From Rhizobium sophoriradicis (GTDB lineage Bacteria > Pseudomonadota > Alphaproteobacteria > Rhizobiales > Rhizobiaceae): DNA of 64,000 nucleotides. The stretch spans positions 62,001 through 126,000 of the forward strand of contig NZ_RQIH01000008.1 of assembly GCF_003939025.1 (NCBI RefSeq), given 5' to 3'. The notes below the pieces were generated by a model. That model was not told where the DNA came from and did not search any database. It saw nothing but the letters and a program-made list of their open reading frames with translations. How positions within the stretch are numbered: position 1 is the stretch's first letter; each line of letters opens with the position of its first letter. Positions 45,842-53,915 of the stretch are shown here, piece after piece. The position numbers were made by a program, and so were the translations under genes.

Positions 45842-47623
45842 TCAGAGAAGCGGGCGTTCGGCGGCGCGCGCCGGCCAGCGGGCGATCGGCCTCGACTGCC
45901 CCTTCATGCCGACAGTGAGCCGGGTGAAGCTATTGACCGAGGTGTAGAGGCTGAAGAAGCGGTCGAGCACGCTGCCGAACAGGAAGGCCGAAGGCCGGTC
46001 GATGGCGGCCGGATCGAATTCCAGCGCGATCTCGGTGCCGGGCACCATGCCGCCGCTGCCGAGACGGGCGGTCGAGTTGGCGGCCTTGATCCCGACCAGC
46101 GCATCGGCGAACTGCTTGGTCTCGGGACTGTCGCGAAAGGCATAGAGCGACAGGATGTCCTTCAATGCGGCCCCATCATTGTCGAACAGCGACAGATGGT
46201 TGAGGAGGAGGTGCGACATCAGCCGCCAGTTCCGGCCATCCTGATCGTTCATTCTGACCGACGGTGTCGGCGGGATCAGCGCCTCGACGCCTGCGACCGC
46301 CTCATGGCCGGAGGCGAGCTGCAGCAACGGGTGGCCACCGCCGAAGGGAAGCTGTTCCGGCAGGTCGCGGTTGAGGCAGAGCGTATCGACGCTCGCCACC
46401 GCATCGACCGAAGCGGCCGGCCGGCGCTGCCGGTCGACGAAGGCGATATCCATATCGCTGGTCCTGTCGTCTTCGTTGAAACGGCGAGAGGCCTGCCAGT
46501 AGGTCGCGCTCGCGCCTGCGCGTTGCGATCGTCCGAAGAAGGGCTGGCAGAATTCCTCCTGGCCGCGCGATCCGGTCAGCAGCACGCGGTCGATCGAATA
46601 GATCTCACGGGTCTTCTGGCGCCGTGCATCCGGCAGCAGACGGTATTCGGTGCGGGTGCCATCGACGGCGATCGGCTCGCAGACCTGGCGAAACAGGTTG
46701 ACGACGGGCGTGGCGTTGAGCGCGAAGTCGCGGGCCGAAACCGCCCGCTCCAGCTTGGCGTCGCTTTCCCCGAGGTAAACGAAGAGTTCCAGCGTTTCCC
46801 CTCGCCAGCACTCGAGCCCTTCGATATCGAGAAACAGAAATTTCCGCGGCAGCGCGAAAAATTCGGTGAGCAGGCGGTAGCCGATGAAGCTCGGCGCCGG
46901 ATAGGGCAGCATGGCCTGTTCCGGCTCGAAGCCGACGGGTTTCAGGTTTCTTGCCGGCAGGAAGATCGGCGAACGGTCGTCTGCATGTTTGGCAAGCGCG
47001 ATGCCGAGCGTGTGGTTGGCAAGCAGTTCGTAGATCGCCACGGCCTGCTGCCAGGCAGAGGGAATATGCAGGCGCAGCCGGCTCAGGCCGAGGCTGCCCA
47101 GGGGCTTGCGGGCATCGAGAGAGCGGATGGAGAGCCTGAGGCAGCCGGCAACGCCGGCATAGGACGAAAGCGGCGCATTGATCGGCTGGCCGGAAAGCGC
47201 AGCACCCGTGATATCGATCGGTGCCATCTCGACATCCTGCGTAGTGCGGAAGCGGCAGGCTTCGCCTCTCACCTGCTCTGCGAGCACCTCGGTGTGGCGG
47301 GGCACGGTCTGGACGGAGGCGAGTGTGTCGCTTGGCCGGAACTTGACGATGCTCATCGACGGCAGGGGTGCGAGATAATGCGGATAGAGCGTTTCAAGCA
47401 GGCCGTCGGTCAGTTCGGGAAATTCGTCGTCGAGCTTCTGACGCACGCGCGCCGCCGAATAGGCGAAACTCTGGATCAGGCGTTCCACATGCGGGTCGTC
47501 GGCGACGTCGCCGGTCATGCGCAGGCGGCCGGCGATCTTGGGGAAAGCGTCGGCAAAGCGCGCGGCCCGGCGCCGCAGTGCCAGCAATTCCTCATTGTAG
47601 CGGTGCAGGAAACCTTCAGCCAT
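45842..47623 (-). CDS. tssF: T6SS baseplate protein TssF (ImpG)
   Basis: The 593-aa protein starts MAEGFLHRYNEELLALRRRAARFADAFPKIAGRL, typical of TssF, and contains FAYSAARVRQKLDDEFPELTDGLLETLYPHYLAPLPS. It is the largest baseplate wedge component. ATG 47623 has GGAGG about 8 nt upstream. It overlaps tssE by 8 bp. Confidence 0.95.
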   Translation of the reverse strand: MAEGFLHRYNEELLALRRRAARFADAFPKIAGRLRMTGDVADDPHVERLIQSFAYSAARVRQKLDDEFPELTDGLLETLYPHYLAPLPSMSIVKFRPSDTLASVQTVPRHTEVLAEQVRGEACRFRTTQDVEMAPIDITGAALSGQPINAPLSSYAGVAGCLRLSIRSLDARKPLGSLGLSRLRLHIPSAWQQAVAIYELLANHTLGIALAKHADDRSPIFLPARNLKPVGFEPEQAMLPYPAPSFIGYRLLTEFFALPRKFLFLDIEGLECWRGETLELFVYLGESDAKLERAVSARDFALNATPVVNLFRQVCEPIAVDGTRTEYRLLPDARRQKTREIYSIDRVLLTGSRGQEEFCQPFFGRSQRAGASATYWQASRRFNEDDRTSDMDIAFVDRQRRPAASVDAVASVDTLCLNRDLPEQLPFGGGHPLLQLASGHEAVAGVEALIPPTPSVRMNDQDGRNWRLMSHLLLNHLSLFDNDGAALKDILSLYAFRDSPETKQFADALVGIKAANSTARLGSGGMVPGTEIALEFDPAAIDRPSAFLFGSVLDRFFSLYTSVNSFTRLTVGMKGQSRPIARWPARAAERPLL

Positions 47624-48125
47624 GCGCCGCCTCCACGAGGACACGCTGGGTCGACGGATCGATGGTCGATTCGAAGCTGATCGGCGGCATGCCCTCATGC
47701 AGGCGGAAGGTCGCCTGGATGCGCATGCGCAGCGCCCGTTCGGTCATCGTCCGGCTTTTCAGGATCGTCACCCTGATATCGGCAAGCCGCGTCTCGAACA
47801 GCGCAACCCGCCGCTCGATAGCTTCCGCCAGCTTGAGCTTCGCCTGGTCGGTCATCAGATTTGCCGAGACGATACCGTCGACGCCATAGCTGACCAGGGC
47901 GTCCCGCAATTCTGAAAGGTCCGTCGGCGGCGTCGTCGGGCACCGCCGCGTGTTGAGCAGCGCTTCGAGATCGCGGCGGATCGCCTCCCTGACCTCGCGG
48001 ACCTGGTCGACGAAACTGACCGACGGATCGGCGGCGCGATCCGGGGCCTCGTCGATCAGCCTGTCGAGGATCGAGCGGGACAGGACTCGGTCGCGCTGCC
48101 GGTAGCGTTCGAGCGGATCAACCAT
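47616..48125 (-). CDS. tssE: T6SS baseplate protein TssE (gp25-like, ImpF)
   Basis: The 169-aa protein belongs to the phage gp25 lysozyme-like family without lytic activity: VREAIRRDLEALLNTRRC, DLSELRDALVSYGVDGIVSANLM and IRVTILKSRTMTERALRMRIQATFRL. It nucleates the contractile sheath on the baseplate. ATG 48125 lies inside the end of tagJ (8-bp overlap), so the genes are translationally coupled. Confidence 0.93.
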   Translation of the reverse strand: MVDPLERYRQRDRVLSRSILDRLIDEAPDRAADPSVSFVDQVREVREAIRRDLEALLNTRRCPTTPPTDLSELRDALVSYGVDGIVSANLMTDQAKLKLAEAIERRVALFETRLADIRVTILKSRTMTERALRMRIQATFRLHEGMPPISFESTIDPSTQRVLVEAAHG

Positions 48126-48948
48126 GCGCGACCTGCCTGCCGGCAGAGCTTGCCGGCTCGATCTCCAAACTTTGGGTGTCATGGAAGGAGACGAGTTCAT
48201 CGCCGGCGAGGAAGCAGCGCTGACCGCGGCCGGTGGTGATGCCGCTCGGTTCCTCGACCCATTCGGTTTCGCGTCCGAGCCTGAGCGCCGCATCCTTGCC
48301 GGTGCCGTGATAAACGGCCGGCAGAAGCACCGATGCAGCGGCGCCGTCGATCAGCGTCAATTCGGCGCGACGGAAGGCGAGATCTCGCGGCCGGGCAATC
48401 GGCTCGATGGACAGGGCTGATATCTTGGCGAAGTCGATCCAGAGATAGCCGCCGCCGGTCATGATGACTTCGAGGGCGTGCGGTGTGCGGTCGTCGAGAT
48501 CGCGGAAATCGGAAATCGCCTTGCCGTTCCGGATCAGCGGGCGCTCGCCCCTGAGGTCTTCGAGCGCAGCGAGGGCCGTTTTCGCATCGTCCGCATTGCC
48601 CTCGCGATGGGCGATACCGAGGCGGACGGCGAGCCTGTCGAGTTCGCTCGGCCCTTGCGGAAATTCCGGCAGAGCGGCGCTTTCGAACCAGGCGTCGCGT
48701 GCCGCCATCGCCCGAAGTTCGTTGCGCAACAGGGCAAAGCCCATCGTCGCGTCGGGAGAGAGGGTAGCGGCAAGGCTGCACTGATTGTCCGCCCGCTCAT
48801 ATTCTCCGGCAAGGACGAGAAGATCGATATAGAGATGCCGCGCCTCCTGATCCGAGGGCTTGGCCTTCAGATGCGCCTTGACCTCTTCGAGCGCGTCCTC
48901 GAGGGCGTTGTCGCTGAGCGATCGGGCGATGCTGGCGGAAAGCGTCAT
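48118..48948 (-). CDS. tagJ: T6SS accessory protein TagJ (ImpE)
   Basis: The 276-aa ImpE-family protein has an N-terminal TPR-like helical part (LEDALEEVKAHLKAKPSDQEARHLYIDLLVLAGEYERADNQCSL) and a C-terminal domain (GGGYLWIDFAKISALSIEPIARPRDLAFRRAELTL, SVLLPAVYHGTGKDAALRLGRETEW). It binds the sheath protein TssB and may modulate its recycling by ClpV. It overlaps tssC2 by 4 bp. Confidence 0.92.
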   Translation of the reverse strand: MTLSASIARSLSDNALEDALEEVKAHLKAKPSDQEARHLYIDLLVLAGEYERADNQCSLAATLSPDATMGFALLRNELRAMAARDAWFESAALPEFPQGPSELDRLAVRLGIAHREGNADDAKTALAALEDLRGERPLIRNGKAISDFRDLDDRTPHALEVIMTGGGYLWIDFAKISALSIEPIARPRDLAFRRAELTLIDGAAASVLLPAVYHGTGKDAALRLGRETEWVEEPSGITTGRGQRCFLAGDELVSFHDTQSLEIEPASSAGRQVAHG

Positions 48949-50333
48949 GCGGACATCCTCTCGGGTATGGCAACCGGGCGGCTCAGAATCTGGCCGGTGG
49001 TTGCGGTCTCGGCGATAAGGTGGAAGCTCGTGGCAACGTCATCGAGCTGAAAATGCGGCTGCAGCCGGACGGTACAGGAGAAGCTGCCGGGCTTGCCCGG
49101 AATTTCGGCGACGCCGATGCCGGCCGAGCGCAGCGGGAAACGGGTGCGCAGCGCGATATCGGCGTCGTCATTGCCGAGCGTATAGGCGGTCAGCCAGTCC
49201 ATGAGCTTGCGCTCGATCGAGAGCGCATCGGAGAGCTGGCCGATTTCGTCGCGCATGATAACCTTGAGATAATGCGCGAAGCGCGAGGCGCAGAGCACAT
49301 ATTGCAGCATGGCGGCGAGCCGGGCGTTCTGGCGTGCATGCTCGTTGGAATAATGCGGCGGTGCATGCAGCGACTGATTGGAATTGAAGATCGCCGCAGA
49401 GGAGAGATAGGTGGTCGCGACGGGAATGATGCCGAGGTCACACAGCTGTTGCTCCTGGCTGCTGGTCAGCTGGACTTCGACCGGCGCCTGGGCGGAAAGC
49501 CCGTTGCTCTCCGTGCCGAGATCGTAAGGCGGCAATTCGCTTGCGCTCAGCAGGCCGCCGTCGACGGCATCCTGCGTGACGCCGCGGATCTCCGCAAACC
49601 AGCCGGATGCGATGAAATTGCGAATGACGACGGTCGCAAAGGCGAAAGCGGCATTGCCCCAGAGCAACGAACTGCCGTCGGCAGCAATGCTTTCGCGGAA
49701 GGGAAAGCCGTCATTGCGATCGCGCGCATGCGGCGCAAGCGGCGAGCGCATCAGGATGCGTGGCGCGACGAGCCCGAGGAACCGCGAATCTTCTCGGGCG
49801 CGCAGACCGTTCCAGCGGATGCGGTCCGTCTCCGTGGCAAGCCAGGAGAAGTCGTTGACGCGGTTCAGCTCGTGAAAGTCTTCAAGCCCGATCGAAAGCG
49901 GCGCCGCACCCGCGACGAAGGGGCAGAAGGCGGCAGCCGCCACCATGCCGATCTGCGACAGCGTGCTGACCGGATCGCCGTCGGCGGGATCGTGCGGAGA
50001 CAGATGATAGTCGCCGACCAACAAGCCGAAGGGCTCGCCGCCCGGCATGCCGAACTCGCGGCTGTAGATCAATTCGAAGAGGTGGCTCTGGTCGAAATCG
50101 CTGGCACGCTCCATGCTGCGCGCCAGTTCACGCCAGCTGACGCTGAGAAGCTTAACCTTCACCTCGCCGCTGCGGCTTGCCTCGCGCACGAGCATGGCAA
50201 GGCCACGCCATCTCGCCTCCATCGCCTGAAAATCGGGATGGTGGAGGATGGCATTGACTTGCCTGTTCAGCGCCCCGTCGATCAGCGTAATCAACTGATC
50301 CGCCCGGCGCCGCCATTCAGTGCTGGAACCCAT
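48945..50333 (-). CDS. tssC: T6SS sheath protein paralogue TssC2 (ImpD)
   Basis: The 462-aa protein is a second TssC-type sheath subunit: [62 protein letters not shown]. It shares the block order of TssC1 but is diverged. ATG 50333 is preferred. Agrobacterium and R. leguminosarum imp loci also carry two TssC proteins. Whether it incorporates into the sheath or acts in assembly or capping is unsettled here. It lies 70 bp after tssC1. Confidence 0.88.
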   Translation of the reverse strand: MGSSTEWRRRADQLITLIDGALNRQVNAILHHPDFQAMEARWRGLAMLVREASRSGEVKVKLLSVSWRELARSMERASDFDQSHLFELIYSREFGMPGGEPFGLLVGDYHLSPHDPADGDPVSTLSQIGMVAAAAFCPFVAGAAPLSIGLEDFHELNRVNDFSWLATETDRIRWNGLRAREDSRFLGLVAPRILMRSPLAPHARDRNDGFPFRESIAADGSSLLWGNAAFAFATVVIRNFIASGWFAEIRGVTQDAVDGGLLSASELPPYDLGTESNGLSAQAPVEVQLTSSQEQQLCDLGIIPVATTYLSSAAIFNSNQSLHAPPHYSNEHARQNARLAAMLQYVLCASRFAHYLKVIMRDEIGQLSDALSIERKLMDWLTAYTLGNDDADIALRTRFPLRSAGIGVAEIPGKPGSFSCTVRLQPHFQLDDVATSFHLIAETATTGQILSRPVAIPERMSA

Positions 50334-50403
50334 CGTCGACCTGACCAAATGTTTCGCAAGAGCTTGGCGCGGCGGAAAACCGCCGCGCCGGACTCTGATT
50401 TCA

Positions 50404-51885
50404 TCAGTTCTTCGAAGGAATCCGCGCGACCATGCGCAGCGAGGTCGTCAATTCCTCCATCTGCAGCCACGGACGCATCCAGGCCACTGCGTTGTAAGCG
50501 CCCGGCCTGCCGGGGATTTCCTGGACGGTGACCTTTGCCTCGCGCAGCGGATATTTCGCCCGCGACTCCTCGCCGGCGTCGTCATTGGCGTTGACATAGT
50601 TGGAGATCCAGCGGTTGAGCCAGGCCTCGCAATCTTCCGCTTCCATGAAGGAGCCGATCTTATCGCGGCCCATGACCTTGAGGTAATGGGCAAAGCGCGA
50701 GGTTGCCATCATATAGGGAAGGCGGGCGGAAACGGCGGCATTGGCGGTTGCCTCCGGCCGGTCGTAGAGCTTCGGCTTGTGGGCTGTCTGCGCCCCGAAG
50801 AACACCGCATAGTCGGTATTCTTGTAGTGGCAGAGCGGCAGGAAGCCGAGCTTGCCGAGTTCGGCGTCGCGGCGATCGGTAATGCCGACTTCCGTCGGGC
50901 ATTTCAGATCGAGATCGCCGTCGTCGCTGGAGAAGATATGCATCGGCAGGCCTTCGACCTTGCCGCCATTTTCCGCGCCGCGAATGGCGGTGCACCAGCC
51001 GTTCTTGGCGAAAGCTTCGGTGAGACGCGTGCCCATCACATAGGCTGCGTTCATCCAGCAATAGGAGCCGTGCGGCAGTTCGCCGGTCTTGGAGCCGCCG
51101 GTTTCGTCGAAGTTGAATTCTTCGATCGGGCTGGTCTTCGGACCGTAGGGCATGCGGGCGAGCACGCGCGGCATGGCGAGCGTCACGAAGCGGGAATCAT
51201 CGCTGTCGCGCAGGCTGCGCCACTTGGCGTATTCGACCGTCTCGAAGATCTTTTCCAGATCGCGGGGTTTTGCCAGCTCCCGGAAATCCTCGAAGCCGAA
51301 CATGCGGGGGCTCGCCGCCGAGATGAACGGGGCGAAGGCGGCGGCGGCGATCATCGAGACGCCTTGCAGAAGCTGGACGTCGTCGAAGGAATTGTCGAAC
51401 TCATAGTCGCCGATCAGCGCGCCCATCGGTTCGCCGCCTGGAGTGCCGAACTCGTCTTCATAGACCGACTTGAAGAGCCTGGACTGGTCGAACTCGACGG
51501 CCTTGGCGAGATCCTTGGCGATGTCTCGCTTGGAGGCGTTGAGCACGCGGATCTTCAGGTTGGCGCTGGTCTCGCTGTTCTTGACCAGATAGTGCAGGCC
51601 GCGCCAGGCGCCTTCGAGCTTGGTGAACTCCGGCGACTGCATGATTGCCGCGAGCTGGCTCGAGATCGCCTTGTCGATCTCGGCAATGGCGTTGTTCAAA
51701 GTGATCGTGAGGTTACGATCATAGGTGACGGTGCCCTTCAGGGCTTGATCGGTGAGGGTGCGCAGAAGGTCCTGCGCGCGGTCGGGCTCGGTCTGGCGGG
51801 TTGCCGCAACGACCTTCGAGAGCAGGCTCTCATCGGGTGCGAAGCCTACTTCTTCCTTTGTCTGCAATTGCGTTTCGGCGGTCAT
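50404..51885 (-). CDS. tssC: T6SS contractile sheath large subunit TssC1 (ImpC)
   Basis: The 493-aa protein matches TssC throughout: [83 protein letters not shown] and [18 protein letters not shown]. With TssB it makes the sheath that contracts to drive the Hcp tube. It lies between tssB (127-bp gap) and tssC2. Confidence 0.96.
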   Translation of the reverse strand: MTAETQLQTKEEVGFAPDESLLSKVVAATRQTEPDRAQDLLRTLTDQALKGTVTYDRNLTITLNNAIAEIDKAISSQLAAIMQSPEFTKLEGAWRGLHYLVKNSETSANLKIRVLNASKRDIAKDLAKAVEFDQSRLFKSVYEDEFGTPGGEPMGALIGDYEFDNSFDDVQLLQGVSMIAAAAFAPFISAASPRMFGFEDFRELAKPRDLEKIFETVEYAKWRSLRDSDDSRFVTLAMPRVLARMPYGPKTSPIEEFNFDETGGSKTGELPHGSYCWMNAAYVMGTRLTEAFAKNGWCTAIRGAENGGKVEGLPMHIFSSDDGDLDLKCPTEVGITDRRDAELGKLGFLPLCHYKNTDYAVFFGAQTAHKPKLYDRPEATANAAVSARLPYMMATSRFAHYLKVMGRDKIGSFMEAEDCEAWLNRWISNYVNANDDAGEESRAKYPLREAKVTVQEIPGRPGAYNAVAWMRPWLQMEELTTSLRMVARIPSKN

Positions 51886-52012
51886 CTAACGATCCTTTTT
51901 TGCGAAGCGGCGACCCTCGGGGCTGTGAGGGTTTCCCTTAACAAGGGGCCGCTGCCGGACAACGACTCTTCAGGAATTCGCGCGGCCGCGATCGGCCTGC
52001 GATCCCAGGCAC

Positions 52013-52537
52013 TCAATTCAGCACGTCCTTCGCCTCTTCGGCCTTGCCGCCGCCAAGCTGGGCCACCAGCTGCGAGAGATCGGCCTTGTTCTGCAGGATG
52101 TCCTCGAGCAGGCGCTCGAGCTCCTCGGAGCGGTCCGCCTTGCTCATCAGGTCGCGCAGCTGGTTGCGGGCGTTGAGCAGCGCCTTCAGCGCCGGCACCT
52201 GATCGACGACCGCGCCGGGTTCGAAATCGGCCATGCTTTCGAATTTCAGCGAAACCGGAAGCTCCGTTCCGTCTTTCTCGAGAGTGTTCTCGACCGAAAG
52301 CGTGAGGCCCGGTGTCATCCGGCGCATGACGTCGTCGAAATTGTCGCGGTCGATCTGCACGAACTTGCGCTCGCCGAAAGCCTTGAGCGGCTGCGTCGGA
52401 TTGCCGGAGAAGTCGCCGAGCACGCCCACGACGAAAGGCAGCTCCTTCACCACCATCGCGCCTTCGGTTTCGACTTCATATTTAATATGGACCCGCGGCT
52501 TGCGAACCCGTTCCAGTTTCTCATGTACACTTGCCAT
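52013..52537 (-). CDS. tssB: T6SS contractile sheath small subunit TssB (ImpB)
   Basis: The 174-aa protein starts [27 protein letters not shown] and has the family core [39 protein letters not shown]. It pairs with TssC. ATG 52537 has AAGGAGAG upstream, better than the in-frame extension to 52558. The C-terminal helix may contact TagJ. Confidence 0.96.
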   Translation of the reverse strand: MASVHEKLERVRKPRVHIKYEVETEGAMVVKELPFVVGVLGDFSGNPTQPLKAFGERKFVQIDRDNFDDVMRRMTPGLTLSVENTLEKDGTELPVSLKFESMADFEPGAVVDQVPALKALLNARNQLRDLMSKADRSEELERLLEDILQNKADLSQLVAQLGGGKAEEAKDVLN

Positions 52538-52619
52538 CGAGGCTCTCCTTCGTCTCATCGGCGGATTACGAATTGCGGATGCTCCAGATTGCGGCCGGGC
52601 AGGGCCCGACCTCAGGCCG

Positions 52620-53684
52620 CTAGCCTCCCTTGTCGGTTACGGGCTGTATGCCGGCCGCTGTCAGCACTGCATTGCGCGTGTGCTGCTCAGGCAGGAGCTC
52701 GGCAAGTAGCTCGGAAAAATCCATGCGGCCGCGGCGCACCAAGGTCTCGATCGACATGGAGATCGGTGAATGGGGTTCGGTGCGACGGAAATAGCGCGCA
52801 ACGACAGCGAGCAGTTCGAAGGCCTCTTCGCGTGAACGAATCATCTCGGCGTCGACGGGCCGCATGCGGACGGCCTCGGACTCACCGATATCGGTTGCCG
52901 GCAGCGGCTCCGAGCCTTGCGAGGCAGGGGTTTCGGACATGGCCGAGGGAGCCTCGATGCCGGCGAGCATCCGGATTGCAGATGCCGCTTCCTGCAAAGC
53001 ATTGCGTGTATTGGAGCTCGGCGGCGCCTGATCCCCGCAGTGATGATCAAGTATTTCGATCATGCGGTCGAAAGCGGCGATGCACTCTGTCACCACCCTG
53101 AGATGGGCCGACATCTGTGCGACACCGGCTTCTGCCGCCGCCTGCTGCAATTCCTTGCGCCGCTCGGCTTCGTTCGACCGCTGCGAAAGCTGGAAATCCC
53201 AGAGCGAAAACTGAGCGAATTTTCCGTCCGGGATCAACGAAGTCAAACGAATAGCCTGGATAAGCGTTCCTTCGCCGCCCACGCCGTTAAGACCCGCAAA
53301 GGGAGCGAACCGCTCCTCGAAATCGCTGTCTCCGATCGAGTGCAAAGTGTCGAAATGCTTGTCTAAAAGCGACGCGGTTGCAACATAGACGTCGCGCAAT
53401 CCTGAGAAGCCGCGCAGCCGCAGCTGCGCTTCGGCGAGCCAGGCCAATACTTCTATGTCCTTGCTCTCGGAAGAAAGAATTTGCAATCCAAGATTGCTAA
53501 CATCGTGCCAGGCGGGTGCAAGCATAATAATGTCGCCTGGTGAAATACTACGTTCGGCTGTACGTGCGGCGTTTCTGGCGTCTTTAATTCTATAGTATAT
53601 TTCACGTGATGCAGTATTGGTCCGAACGTTTTCTCCGCACGGATAATTTTGTTCAAGTGGATTTATGATTTCTCTGACATTCAC
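52620..53684 (-). CDS. tssA: T6SS protein TssA (ImpA)
   Basis: The 354-aa protein has the N-terminal ImpA domain ([77 protein letters not shown]) and a C-terminal segment ([45 protein letters not shown]). TssA caps the growing tube/sheath during assembly. It is the first gene of the minus-strand operon, divergent from clpV across 231 bp. Confidence 0.93.
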   Translation of the reverse strand: MNVREIINPLEQNYPCGENVRTNTASREIYYRIKDARNAARTAERSISPGDIIMLAPAWHDVSNLGLQILSSESKDIEVLAWLAEAQLRLRGFSGLRDVYVATASLLDKHFDTLHSIGDSDFEERFAPFAGLNGVGGEGTLIQAIRLTSLIPDGKFAQFSLWDFQLSQRSNEAERRKELQQAAAEAGVAQMSAHLRVVTECIAAFDRMIEILDHHCGDQAPPSSNTRNALQEAASAIRMLAGIEAPSAMSETPASQGSEPLPATDIGESEAVRMRPVDAEMIRSREEAFELLAVVARYFRRTEPHSPISMSIETLVRRGRMDFSELLAELLPEQHTRNAVLTAAGIQPVTDKGG

Positions 53685-53915
53685 GCTGTTAAATACCTCA
53701 AAAATCTAAACATACTGCGACCGGGCCGGCATTTTGTGCGGCTTGTATTGGCTTGTCAACCATCTCCCGATGATGACGGATTTATGACGACTACTCTAAT
53801 GCTCGTTTTTGAAAATAGAGTCTTTTTTCTTCTGGACAAGGGTTTATGAGCGCCCTAGTTGTTGCTTCGCATCACGAGGACGCACTGAATTTCGTCGAAT
53901 AAACGGGACTTGCGG
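53685..53915. promoter_or_regulatory. Divergent promoter region of the two T6SS operons
   Basis: The 231-bp gap between tssA and clpV is clearly richer in A and T than its surroundings (runs such as TTTTTGAAAATAGAGTC and TTTTTTCTTCTGG) and has no convincing gene; a 66-codon frame across it has no motif. It must carry the promoters of both operons. In Agrobacterium this region is acid-regulated through ChvG/ChvI; I could not recognise a specific operator. Confidence 0.65.

Noticed and set aside
53649..53849. 66-codon frame in the tssA-clpV gap
   Set aside because: It overlaps tssA and fills the expected divergent promoter region; the composition is that of AT-rich non-coding DNA.
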